Part shown: piece by piece, positions 1 to 10,123 of the stretch | How the letters are laid out: each line of letters opens with the position of its first letter | Numbering within the stretch: position 1 is the first letter of the stretch | Assembly (NCBI GenBank): GCA_023014335.1 | Contig: JAECYW010000023.1 | Location: 124,001 to 188,000, forward strand | Length of the DNA stretch: 64,000 nucleotides | Reading direction: 5' to 3' | From: Galerina marginata | Taxonomy: Eukaryota; Basidiomycota; Agaricomycetes; Agaricales; Galerinaceae | The notes under the pieces: generated by a model | What the model was told of the DNA's origin: nothing | The model's database searches: none | Seen by the model: the letters and a program-made list of their open reading frames with translations, nothing else | Position numbers and translations under genes: made by a program

Positions 1-2
1 TT

Positions 3-3000
3 TCAAACACTACTTTGTATTGCATAAACTGGTTGTTTGTGTCGGTTGGCCCAGCATTTTATACCAGCAAGGTAGCTCATCAGATCGCGCGTTTGTACGC
101 CGGGTTGAGCAGCAACTTGGGTGTCAGGTAAGATGCTTTTCTCGGCTGAGTATCGGATCAGGCATTGATTGAGCCATGTCATAGGTGAATTAGCTAGAAA
201 ATTTGAGAAAGCAAGGCCTCTCCAGTTCTTGAGATCTGTTTGTAGTCCACGTTTGTGAACCGTCGTTAGCCAAAGGTCTTTGACAGTTCCTGGGAAGCAG
301 GAGTTCATGACTTCATAGTTGTGTAGGTCAAGAACGAGGGACAGGGCTTTGTCGGATAGGGATTTTATGGTCCATTTTTCCCAACGGTCTGGTCCAGGAG
401 ATGGGCGATGGTTTCCACGGCGTATCATGGCTCGGAAGTTAGGTAAGGTTGTTTTCTGAGGCCATATAAAACGGTCATTTTCGACGCGTTTTTTAACTTC
501 AATTACTGATGGTGTGTTAAGCCATGGCTTGGGAAGTTCGCGTACGCGACTGTGGTCATAAACACCTTCGGGGTCACAGATGAGTTTGTCAGGGTTATCT
601 AGGTCATTCAGAGCAAACGGAAGGGGTACGAAGCTGGTTGACTGAGTCATCTTCTTTGTAGATCCCTTAAGTGCCATCGCAATCTGTCGTTTGTCTGCTT
701 GTTTAGCACGTAAGACAATTTCCTTTGCTTTTTCAGCATATAGGGATTTGTGTAGGGATTTCCTGTCTCTGTAGAAAATCTGGAGAGGTGTTACCTCATT
801 TTGAGACATCAAGCAGGTAGTCATCGCAGTTCCATGATGTTTCATGGCCTTAGGTGACACATGTGCTGTGTGGTTCGATTTCTCATACCTTATTGCTCCT
901 CCTATAGCACGTATGTCAGTTATTATACTCTTGATCTTGGCGTTTGTGATATTCTGTTTGGGCTGGGTGTATGGTTTGGTATGACCAAAGACTTCAGAGG
1001 CAGTCAAAGTGATGATCTCTGTTAGGTCCTTGTATTGCTCGAGGAAAGAGGTTTCGTCAGTAATTTCACGCTTATCAATTGACTTAGCTTCTATCAATTT
1101 GTCAACTGCTTCTCGAAATATTTCGTATTTGTGTTTTTCGGTTTTTAATGGCAGTTTGATTCTTGTAGGGCTTGATGGTTTGCGTACGAAATCAACTGCC
1201 GGGTTTTGAGGGTTGGTCTGCGAGATTTCAACAGTTGAGTGTATAACCTGAGCAATAACTCCCCGGTGGTCAGTGTTAGGTATCCAGTCGTCGTATTTAT
1301 CTGTAACAGAGATTTCAGCATCAATGAAGGTAGGTTGAGAGGTGACAACTCGATCGATAATATTTCCTTCTGCTGAATTGCCACTTTTGCATGTCCAGTC
1401 GTTAAGTCGATTTCGGTCTGGGTTATCCATCCATAGATCATGGCCATTTGATAGTTCTAGGAATTTCAAGAATTGCTGTCGGGCTTCTATTCCTCCGCTA
1501 TGTCTTTCAAATGATGCTACAGTCGCATTGAGATCTCCTGCTAGTGTCCACGGAGTGGTTGTTGACCTGCAGAGATTTGTCATGTCATTCCAGAAATGCT
1601 TATTTTCGTCAGTGCCGGGGTTCCACGGGGCGTAACAGCCTATGATTCGGTGTGGGAGGTATTTTCCACTGGACGTTGGTAAAATCACGTCGACAGCAAT
1701 TACTCTCCCCTTTAGGGATTGCTGGTTTATCTGTAGACGTTGCACTATTTGCAAGTCTTTCCGTATTCCAACCACTATCCCCCACTTGAAAATATGATGG
1801 TTTTCAGCTGGTTCGCCTTCTTCCTCATATATTTCGTAGTCTAAGAAAGGTAGTGATTTACTCAGCTTCGACTTTGTCTTTGTTTCCCCAATTACGAAGA
1901 CCTGTGGGTTTCTTGTATTTATAACCTTGTTGACGTGATTAAGTTTGACTGGTTTGACTAGCCCGTTAGCATTCAGGGCGTAAACTGATAGCATTGCTGT
2001 TGAACTCGGTGGCGTCATTGCGTTCGTTAATTGGACAAGACTTAGGGCAACAATAATGATGCTGGCAATGAACAGAAATCTTGGCGGTGTATTAATGTTG
2101 GCGGATCTACAAGGAAATGCGCGACTACGGCGATATATGTTCAGGTCTCTCAGCGTGTCAAAAACTCCTCGAAACGCGGTTCTCATACGAGATGCAGGTG
2201 TTTTGTTGCTCTTCACGGAGACTGTGATATCGCCGTGAGTCACGGTGAGGGTGCTCAGTTTGGGAGAGGTTTTGCTACGTACTTTTGCGGAGACTTCTCC
2301 TTCAGTTTGAGGGAATTGGTCTTCAGTTCGTCGCCTTTTCGGGCTTTCTTGAAACTCGATTTCTCCGTTTATTGCATCAGACGTTCGTCGTCGATCATGG
2401 GTCGGAATGCCAGGAGGGGCAGATGGCCTTTCTTGGGACATGGTTATTGTTGCGTTGCTTGTTACCGCTGGGGTTGGCGACTGTTCGAGCTGGCCAATTG
2501 GATTTCCAACAATTGTTCGGAAGTCACAGCTTGCATTCTTGATACCATCTTCGAGTTGTTTTTGTTGCTCCTCGGTGTTCTTGAGCATAGCAGAGATGAG
2601 TTCGCGTTGTTTGGGGTCCTTTTCGAAGAGTAGGTTCGTTTGGAGTTTGATGATGGTGGTGTTTATTTCGGAAAGGTTCCTTGATAGGCCGACCTCATAT
2701 GACTGAGCAAGAATGGCTCGTTGAGTATTAAGGACACGTTCCTCAAGGTTGGATATCGTTAATGCTAGGGAGTTGACGGATGTATTCATGGTCGCAATTT
2801 GGAGTTGTGTCGCTTGGTGTTGTTGCTGGTTTTTCTGCTCCATTTCATCAATACGTCGTTCAAGGCTTTTGATAGATTTATCGACGGTGTCAGCTCCTTT
2901 TGCAAAATCGGTGCGGATGTTACCTCTGGGTCTATAGAAGCCATCAGAGTTGACGCGGAAGAGCATCTGAGGTGGTAGAAGGGCCGGTCCGTATTTCTTG

Positions 3001-3938
3001 AAATCGGCTATGAACTTGTCCTGATAATGGGCACTAAGAACCTTGGCAGTGTCAGCCCAGGAGATCATATGGAATACAAACGTATCCGGTTCATTTGGGG
3101 GAGTACGTCTTCCTGCAAGAGTCGACATTCCTTCACGGGCGAAGGTGTTATCAATCCACGCCTCTAAGAGATCTTCTACATCTTCGTAATCGGTCGGTAC
3201 ACCCATTATAACCATTTCAAATACGTTGTGAATTTCGATTTGTCGGGCGGCGAGGGTTCGGAGAGGGTACGAGAAACCTTTGATTGTGTGGGTTCCTGCT
3301 GAAATAATTTCGTCAACGTGTTTTGGGTTTGCAAAGGATAAAATGATTCCGCCATTGTTTTTGAATGATTGACAGATCGGATAGTTCTTGGATTTCGCCC
3401 ATTGTAGAAGTTTTTCCTTCGCGGTGTCCTGGTTCCCATTTCCTTCATTGAGGTCCGGGAAACGTACGTACATACGTTTGTCCATTCCTTGTTTGGCGGG
3501 TGCCCAGGCAATGCTCCATTTTCGATCATGGCTGGCGAGGGCAGCCATCCACTTCTCCAAAAGGTCGGAACGGGGTTCTGAGGTTTGAGACCTAGGAATT
3601 TTCCGGGTGTTCAATTGAATATAGCATGTTGTGAACCAGTCACCGCGCGAAGAGAATGGCTTAACGAGCAAGGGGATGTCGGCGAGATCTTGATTGGATT
3701 TGCCGAGCTGAAGGATTGCGGCCTCAACAAGTTTGACCGGATCCGAGTTCCGGTGTGCAGCTCCAACTCCACGTATTATCAGGCTACAACCAGGCGCGAG
3801 CGCGATATCATTCATGTCATCCGCTATATGGAGAGTTGGGATATTTCCATTTGTTCGCATTGGTGTTTTTGGCGTGAAAGGCGGGAGGACTCGTTTTGAG
3901 GGAGGGGTTTGGGGGGTGGGATTATCATCGGTCTCCAT
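3..3938 (-). CDS. LINE polyprotein: gag-like region, endonuclease, RT start
   Basis: The frame encodes 1311 residues from the ATG at 3938. Residues about 1-340 are an unrecognised gag-like region. About 350-400 is a coiled coil rich in Gln and Glu. About 618-640 is a hydrophobic stretch. About 648-890 is an exonuclease-endonuclease-phosphatase domain: ALNANG, GETKT, AGDLNATV and the NTDHRGV motif mark its catalytic Asn, Glu, Asp/Asn and His. The RT begins near residue 1180 (PGPDRWEKW, then SNFLANSPMTWLN). The frame closes with TGA at 5-3, just after VYAIQ, where related elements run into RT motif A (an Asp about four residues before a Phe-Asp pair). This copy is therefore probably broken by a frameshift or stop, although the continuation lies outside the window. 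The short open frames on the opposite strand are shadows. Confidence 0.85.
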   Translation of the reverse strand: METDDNPTPQTPPSKRVLPPFTPKTPMRTNGNIPTLHIADDMNDIALAPGCSLIIRGVGAAHRNSDPVKLVEAAILQLGKSNQDLADIPLLVKPFSSRGDWFTTCYIQLNTRKIPRSQTSEPRSDLLEKWMAALASHDRKWSIAWAPAKQGMDKRMYVRFPDLNEGNGNQDTAKEKLLQWAKSKNYPICQSFKNNGGIILSFANPKHVDEIISAGTHTIKGFSYPLRTLAARQIEIHNVFEMVIMGVPTDYEDVEDLLEAWIDNTFAREGMSTLAGRRTPPNEPDTFVFHMISWADTAKVLSAHYQDKFIADFKKYGPALLPPQMLFRVNSDGFYRPRGNIRTDFAKGADTVDKSIKSLERRIDEMEQKNQQQHQATQLQIATMNTSVNSLALTISNLEERVLNTQRAILAQSYEVGLSRNLSEINTTIIKLQTNLLFEKDPKQRELISAMLKNTEEQQKQLEDGIKNASCDFRTIVGNPIGQLEQSPTPAVTSNATITMSQERPSAPPGIPTHDRRRTSDAINGEIEFQESPKRRRTEDQFPQTEGEVSAKVRSKTSPKLSTLTVTHGDITVSVKSNKTPASRMRTAFRGVFDTLRDLNIYRRSRAFPCRSANINTPPRFLFIASIIIVALSLVQLTNAMTPPSSTAMLSVYALNANGLVKPVKLNHVNKVINTRNPQVFVIGETKTKSKLSKSLPFLDYEIYEEEGEPAENHHIFKWGIVVGIRKDLQIVQRLQINQQSLKGRVIAVDVILPTSSGKYLPHRIIGCYAPWNPGTDENKHFWNDMTNLCRSTTTPWTLAGDLNATVASFERHSGGIEARQQFLKFLELSNGHDLWMDNPDRNRLNDWTCKSGNSAEGNIIDRVVTSQPTFIDAEISVTDKYDDWIPNTDHRGVIAQVIHSTVEISQTNPQNPAVDFVRKPSSPTRIKLPLKTEKHKYEIFREAVDKLIEAKSIDKREITDETSFLEQYKDLTEIITLTASEVFGHTKPYTQPKQNITNAKIKSIITDIRAIGGAIRYEKSNHTAHVSPKAMKHHGTAMTTCLMSQNEVTPLQIFYRDRKSLHKSLYAEKAKEIVLRAKQADKRQIAMALKGSTKKMTQSTSFVPLPFALNDLDNPDKLICDPEGVYDHSRVRELPKPWLNTPSVIEVKKRVENDRFIWPQKTTLPNFRAMIRRGNHRPSPGPDRWEKWTIKSLSDKALSLVLDLHNYEVMNSCFPGTVKDLWLTTVHKRGLQTDLKNWRGLAFSNFLANSPMTWLNQCLIRYSAEKSILPDTQVAAQPGVQTRDLMSYLAGIKCWANRHKQPVYAIQSSV

Positions 3939-3994
3939 AGTCTAGAAATGGGAATAAAAGGATTTGGGAGTGGATATGGGAAAGATCAAGGGAA

Positions 3995-4070
3995 TGAAGG
4001 TGGGGAGATGAAGGTGGGGAAATGTCAAGGAAGGTGGGGAAATGTCAAGGACGAAAGTGGGGAATGTCAA
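3995..4070 (+). repeat. 20-bp tandem repeat in the LINE 5' region
   Basis: The unit gaaggtggggaaatgtcaag occurs exactly twice (4010-4029 and 4030-4049). It is flanked by a shorter partial copy on the left (about 3995-4009) and a degenerate one on the right (about 4053-4070). Short tandem repeats in the 5' UTR are common in LINEs, where they can hold promoter elements. On the element's own strand the unit reads cttgacatttccccaccttc. Confidence 0.75.
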
Positions 4071-4438
4071 CAGGAAGTTCGAAAATAGCTGTACGTAACG
4101 TTGGCTAGGAATTAAGATTGTCCGTGGTGTTAGCTAGTTAAGATGTATTAGTAAAGGATAGACGAGTTTCTAGGTGAGTGGATATGTAGGCGAGGTGAAA
4201 ATGTGGTGAGAGGTGATTACGACGTGGCAGGAAGGATTACGGTGATGGGTTTCTGGTGTCTACGGTGGGTAATTTATGATGAATTTTATATGGGTGGGTT
4301 CAGAATTTTATGGATTTTAATATGGTAAAGGTTTTGGGATTATTAGAGAGGTGCTCGTCTGCGAAAATCACAGACTTTCAATTTCTGGGTGGGGTGTGGT
4401 GGTGGTTGTTGTTGTTGTTGTTGTTGTTTCGATCTCAG

Positions 4439-5625
4439 TCCTGGGTCCACAGTTGGCCAAGCCACGCTGTCCGCTTCCATATCCCACATCGCAGAATGCA
4501 TCAACCGCGCACACAAAGAGACGAGTGTTGTCACCGTTGTATTGGAGAATATGGTCAGCCCCGCAGTTCTCCCTCGAAATATCGATATTTACGGAAATAT
4601 GCCGGATGTAGGCAGGCGCTGGAAACATTATAGGCTCAGATTTCTCTCACTTAGCCGGTATCATCGAACGGGTAGAAGATAAGATGCGAGTTGGGGTGTG
4701 CTTGGATACCTGTAAGTCTCAGCCTTTATCCTTCCGTTTCAGAACGATGACCAATGTAACGATCACGTTTTAGGCCATGCATTTGCCGCAGTAAGTTCCA
4801 CGCATTTCAGCTGGGAAGGTCATCGCGACCAATACAGTGCGGCTTACGCTTTCATATTTGTCCAATCAGGGCTATGATATCCGAACGCAAGAAGGTTGGA
4901 AGTGCGTCGTCTCTTGCTAATTTTTTCCGATTCGCCTGTTGATGTTTACGCTTCTATTATCCAGCTCTACGAGTAAGTCTCCCGATTGCAACCGTTCTTC
5001 TCTGAAGAACAAATTGACCATGGAACTCCAATCGCAATACGCAGTCACTAAATTCGACCATCAAGTGGGCCTTAAATATCTCTGTGGCATGCACTTGAAC
5101 GACTCAAAGACGACTTGCAACTCAAGACGAGATAGACACGAGAATATCGGGCTGTAAGTCGTGCCCAGCAAGATCCCTGTGCTTATTTCTTCTTCGCTTC
5201 TTGTTCCGTTTTGTTATAGCGATTCTAATTTTTCTCTATTCTAATTTAATAGCGGCCATCTTGGCATCCTGGCTTTCCAGCACATCCTCATCGATCCGCG
5301 CACACAGAACATCCCGCTCATACTCGAGACGCCTAGTTTTGAGCAGCCAGCGGCAGTGTGGGGTAAGGAGATCGAGGTCCTGCGCCGAATCTCAGACTGT
5401 AGACGTCAAACCACTCCGAATTCCGATTCGGTTCTTGATGTCGAAGCTTTCGTACAAGAAGTAAGGGACTCTGTGAAAAGCGTTGAAGCGAAGGGCAATA
5501 AGGCAAGCGGAAAGGCGAGGAAAGGAGGGAAAGCAAGTAAAACGGCTTCGAAGAGGAAAAGAAAGGTGGAAGAAAGTGATGAGGACGGCGAGGATGAAGA
5601 TGGGGTTGGGCAGGAGGATGCTTAA
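4439..5625 (+). CDS. apn1: APN1 AP endonuclease (endonuclease IV), 5' part absent
   Basis: This is the C-terminal part of an endonuclease IV-type enzyme, which cuts the phosphodiester bond 5' of abasic sites in base-excision repair. Exons that keep phase are 4439-4553, 4612-4711, 4774-4790, 4870-4901, 4965-4972 (8 bp), 5045-5153 and 5253-5625. The joined product reads [65 protein letters not shown] and [10 protein letters not shown], all hallmark segments with the zinc-binding Glu, His and Asp residues. A Lys-rich tail ([12 protein letters not shown]) followed by acidic residues looks like a nuclear localisation signal. Roughly the first 110 residues of the barrel are missing at the point where the minus-strand LINE lies. 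The upstream exons may lie beyond the element, left of the window, so the gene is either interrupted in an intron or dead. Confidence 0.88.
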
Positions 5626-6682
5626 CAGTGGAGACCACTGGCCGTGTACGGTACGCTGGCATATCTCCGATGTCAAGGTCAGATTCAGATATTCATCCTC
5701 TTCTTAGGTTCCAGAAATAAGTTAGCATGTACATGTGCCTAACAGCCAGTGCTATGCCCCGGAAAAGAAGTGGAATTTTCGATTCTTGCATCCGAAACTC
5801 GTAGTGCCGACGGCTATCCAATTACCCAGATAACTGCTCCGATATTTCGTCTTTTCGCGACGGTGAGCTAAGGAGTTTTGTTGTGCTAGTGAAATACAAG
5901 TTACGGTCTGTCAGTGCTACTCGTCGCGGCCACAGCGCCCTACTGCAAGGCTTATACCTGATATCAATGCCACTCTGTGGAAGCGATATGAGGTAAGTGT
6001 CATCCCACCACCGATGTTTGTGGCCATTTCAGCGCTGATCGAACACACACACACCCTTACTTGTGTCGCTTCATAATTGTTGGAGGACCATATATATGGC
6101 ATAAGCTCTCTGGTAGATGGTACACTGTCGACCAAATTAGCCGTTGTAACCTTGGCCTCGATCATGATTTAGGATTCGTATTACGACGTATATCGCTCGA
6201 ACTTTTGTTTGCTTGGAGAAGGCCACGGAAAATTTTATCTAGCCTTATATCCAAAGTTACACCTCAACGGCGAATAAATTTGGTTCAAGATCGTAGCATC
6301 TTAATCTAGGGAATTCATTAATGGCTAACCGATTAGCACTGCCTGTCATCCAGCACTGGCTGTACTCAGCGATGTCAATCGCGTCCTAGGTCAGAAAATC
6401 AGTTGGAATTCGAACTTCGAGAGACGACACTATACCCGTACTCGTGGCATGCATGGACGACACAAATGGTTCTGTTGCAAAGCCCAGTCACTGAGCGGAC
6501 ACAAGATTTGAGAATCTCCGAACGCAACAGGCAAAAAACAGCCACGCCGGCCGTCGTAATTCTGACAAACCTATTTTCTCATGGGCGACTGAAAAAAGCC
6601 AGCTTTCCTGATGTTAAACCGAGATTAGTTTTCGCATATAAAAGTAAGTCCGAGGATTCGATTTCAAGTTGTCCGCGGCGTT
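5626..6682. other. Intergenic, no gene recognised
   Basis: About 1.06 kb between APN1 and the next gene-like region. It contains a short (CA)n run near 6044-6056. Open frames here are short and show no family similarity or supporting splice pattern. A TATA-like catataaaag at about 6635-6644 lies 40-45 bp before the ATG at 6683 and could serve the next locus. Confidence 0.5.
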
Positions 6683-7835
6683 ATGTCTTCCTATCCACTC
6701 AGCGCCTATACCACCGGCCCGCTGCATGATTGTTCACCTTCCACTTGTGGTATCAGTTGTGCGAGCCGCTGGCGTACCACGGAAACGGAAATATACTGGC
6801 GACTCCCACCAGAGCCATATTGCATACCAATCGACGTGTTGAGCTTGAGCCCTCGAGTTCTCTCTCTCATTTTCCGAACGTCCAAGCCCAACTTCCATTT
6901 CACTTTCAAGGACTGTCAAACTTTACTCTAAGTCCCTCAGTACTACGAAGGTGAGGGGTATATATAGCATAAGTACAGCCAATGCCTCTTCAGTTTTCGT
7001 CTAATCTGTCTCACAACAGCGAGACTATAAAAACACAATCACCGAGTCAAAGATCGCGATCGAGAGCTACCAGTTTCTACAGATACCTGTGCGGCGCATC
7101 ATGCTTGATATATACCCTGGGGATGTATCGCGTCTTTTTCAGAAAATTGAAGTTGAAGGATACTGGAGGGAGTCGATATTCGACGATGGGATACTATGAC
7201 CCGAGCTATGAGCAATGGGAGGGAATTGTGCGACAGGTGAGTGCTACCTGGGGATTAGCGCGCGTCGGGTGCGGGTTCTTGCTTCCGTGAGTTATGACGA
7301 GGGTATTTCCTTTCAGTTGTATTAAACTCAAATTCAAAGTATTTCTATTGCCTTGCTCCAGCTTGACGGTGTACTCGATTCGGCGATTACTCGGACGTGT
7401 GCAATCATGACTGCAATTTTTGCCGCGTCCGGGCTTCTTTTTTTTCCAGTGCAGTATATTTACTCCATGCAAACAAATTTACGAACAGGAAAATGAGGCA
7501 CTGGTGGACTGAAGCATCCCGCGATCCTGCTGTGGTGGAATCAATCGAGTTTTGGACATATCTGTCCCTGCTATTTATTTCTTTGATCTGGTTCGTAGAC
7601 TAAGCTTTTACTGTTCACCCGCAATAAATGGAGAAATAGTCTGACTTCTATTGAAAGGGCACTTTTATCCTGCATTCTTACAGTGGCTTGCATTGTGTGG
7701 ACAAGCCCGAATCGCATCATGCATGAGGAGGAGAGCACATTCATAACCAGTGCGGCGTTTGTCACCACCATTGGAGGCATTTCAATGGTAAACATATGCA
7801 AGGCAACGAAACTGGTTGATCGTGGTCAAGAGTGA
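6683..7835 (+). pseudogene. Multi-pass membrane protein paralog, frameshifted copy 1
   Basis: This locus matches the intact gene at 10124-11226 exon for exon: introns at 6952-7019, 7287-7339 and 7591-7657 have the same positions and phases. Shared segments include MYRVFF/MYRVYY, LARVGCG, VESIEFW/MESIEFW and the C-terminal region after exon 4. Two defects are visible. Exon 3 has a run of eight T (7438-7445), and the reading frame before the run differs by one base from the frame that matches the paralog after it. In addition, exon 1 in the matching frame (up to PSVLR) has no ATG and is preceded by TGA at 6727-6729; the ATG at 6683 is in another frame. A sequencing error in the T run is possible, but two defects favour a decaying copy. 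Function is unknown; about five hydrophobic segments suggest an integral membrane protein. Confidence 0.65.
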
Positions 7836-8456
7836 AGTGCCAGCGCCGACAATATTATGTTGATACCAAACGACATAGCCGCGGCCCAATCCCCAAGCAA
7901 CATAGATGAATCCAATTGCTTATTATCTTCAGAATCGCTATTTCTAGTTAGCATCGCCAGGATCAGGACATACAAATAAAAGAAATTGAGCATTACCAAT
8001 GAACCAAGGAATAAATGAGGTGTTTCTTTGCTGACCGCGAGAGCAGAAGCGATCAACTAAAGATATCGCAGGTTGATCGCAGGGCGTGGATGACCGGTAG
8101 TTACCGTGATCGCACTGTGATGGCTCAACGGAATCGCCACACAGTTCAACTCGACTACGATCCTTTCCTGCGTCCACTCGAAGATCTTTATTGAGAAGTC
8201 TCACATTCATTCCCAGGTTCCCTAAATTGCGCAGAAGCTGCCACTTTCCATCCTGGATGCAGTACGCCTTGCCAGTGAGATGCGTAGCTCCCCCGCGCGA
8301 CCTCTGCTCTACCTGGCTCTGCTCATGGGCTGGACCAGCCGGCAAACCATGACCTAACCGAAAAGACACAAAGACCGAAGTTGGGGAAGAGAGTGGGCAG
8401 TTTTGGACGGGCTTACGGTGAGAAGGAGACGAGGTCCAACTGATGAGCGTTACCAC
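7826..8456 (-). other. Possible minus-strand coding exons, unrecognised
   Basis: Two overlapping minus-strand frames (7826-8056 and 7944-8456) give a hydrophobic segment (LFLGSLVMLNFFYLYVLILA) and a second one near the end (LLGDWAAAMSFGINIILSAL). They could be exons of a small membrane protein whose 3' end meets the tail of the plus-strand copy 1 gene. I found no convincing splice chain or family, so this is only a candidate. Confidence 0.2.
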
Positions 8457-10123
8457 GTTGTTGAATGCAGCTCACAGCGGAAGTTTTTGACCGCCCTTCT
8501 CTCCTATGAGTATCGGCTCACCCTTTAAATCCACTGGCAGATTCAAATCCTTGCACTACCGGAGGTAAAGTTACGCTATCAGCGGCCTCATGTTAGAAAT
8601 GTCTCTCACCGGCACTTCAATAAACGGTACTTTCCTGCTTGCCAACGCAACGTCGCCTTTTAAAGTTGCCAGCGACGGTGCGTGGGTTGCTCAGAGGCGC
8701 CCAAGGCGCCCAGTGTCAATGGTTGCTAGGTCTTCAGTGCTAAGACCAACAAAATTTCTGATATTCGATTTGTCATACCTAGAAATTCTCTGCAGATGCG
8801 CCTGAGTGCATTACGGTCGCAGCTGTTTAAAGGTACGCCCGTACCCCAGTGCCAATCGATATCAACAAGCGTACTGATTTAAGATACCTCTGTGACGGTG
8901 CAAAACATCAGAATAAATACCGGGGCGCCGAGCTACGGGCACCAACGTTATCCGACAAATTGTAAGTACGACGTCCTACTTCATCCATTTGTCGCCTCTT
9001 CCTTCAAGAACGGGTGAGCGGCGCAACAAAAATGGCCGTCCAAATATGTGCGACATATCTGATTCAAACCTACTTACAACCGGCCTAGTTAGGTGAAATG
9101 AAACTTCCAAATGGTCCATGTTACCCGTACAGATAAGTAATCGCATACTCCCTTTACCGTTGTGATGAAAAACTCCACTCATTGACACATAGAATTCTAT
9201 CGTTTTTCGAATTCGATTAGGCATCCCTTTGGCAACTCTGTCAATCACATACGCTAAGACTGGTTTATTACAAGACCTTCCCAATTTCCTTGGGCTTTGT
9301 TCCCTTGTAATGATTTGTCGACTGACAAATAACTCAGCTTTTACGCCTTCCTGGGGTCACCAAAAATCCGTTCCAAACAGGCCACTAGGAATGTAAACAT
9401 TTCATTCACACCCAGCATCGCTGGGAGGAATTATTCACACTGGTAGTGTTTCAATGATTGGACGATCCCCCAGTCCGGCTGTAAAGTTTGCCCTCATCTG
9501 CAGTCCCACGCAATTTGTGTTGGGATCAACTGGGGGCTATGCAGGGTGTTGGCTAGCGATTCAAAAGGCGATTCAAAACGCTGGTCGTCACGATATAAAG
9601 ACATCCATTGCGACGCTAGACATCTTTTCTGATGAGTATGACTTTAACAGTATTCAAGGCTGTCAAAATCCCATTGCAACCGGACGGAGGTTACGACTGC
9701 CTCGGCAAGAATGATAATCAGCAACCCACTGCGCACTCGATTTGGGTTTTGTCTCCCCCAGAGTTATCTTGGGTTGGGCTTTTCTACCCGGTCTAACATG
9801 GTGGTCACAACATATTCTTGTTTGCTTCCACTATTGACGGGACTCTGTTGCTGAATACCATTTTTAGCGCCGGTTGCATGTGACCCTGCATACGAGTAGC
9901 TCAGGTGGTAACCATTGGGTTATGTCGTTGCGGCTGCTTGTGGTTGGCTGCAAAGGTTGATTAGGAAGCATTCTGTCCTCTTTATCCGTTGCCGTGGACT
10001 GTTATGAAGTGCAACCAATTGGCGAATACATATAAGAACTCACTTCAACTTCGGCCTCCACCAAGGCATCATGCCTTCTTAGACTGGCTAAGCGACTGAA
10101 GGGTTACGCTCCCGTCCACACTT
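8457..10123. other. Intergenic, nothing recognised
   Basis: About 1.7 kb before the second paralog of the membrane protein pair. No homologous coding segment, RNA gene or inverted repeat was recognised. A catataaga stretch near 10028-10036 lies about 90 bp before the ATG at 10124 and may be a core promoter. Confidence 0.4.

Larger units (their letters stand above)
1..4438 (-). mobile_element. LINE-type (non-LTR) retrotransposon, 5' part, inside APN1
   Basis: The minus strand carries one long reading frame (3-3938) with a gag-like N-terminus, an apurinic-type endonuclease domain and the start of a reverse transcriptase, which is the order found in fungal LINEs. The 3' end of the element lies left of the window. 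Upstream of the frame, 3939 to about 4430 has no protein homology, carries short tandem repeats, and ends in a (GTT)n run at 4404-4428; I take it as the element's 5' UTR. The right boundary is inferred: recognisable APN1 exon sequence starts at 4439, right after a ttcgatctcag acceptor. No target-site duplication can be checked because the other end is missing. Confidence 0.8.

Noticed and set aside
2235..2633. 132-codon plus-strand frame inside the LINE
   Set aside because: It is antisense to a long coding frame with recognised domains, has no motifs of its own, and is a shadow of codon bias.
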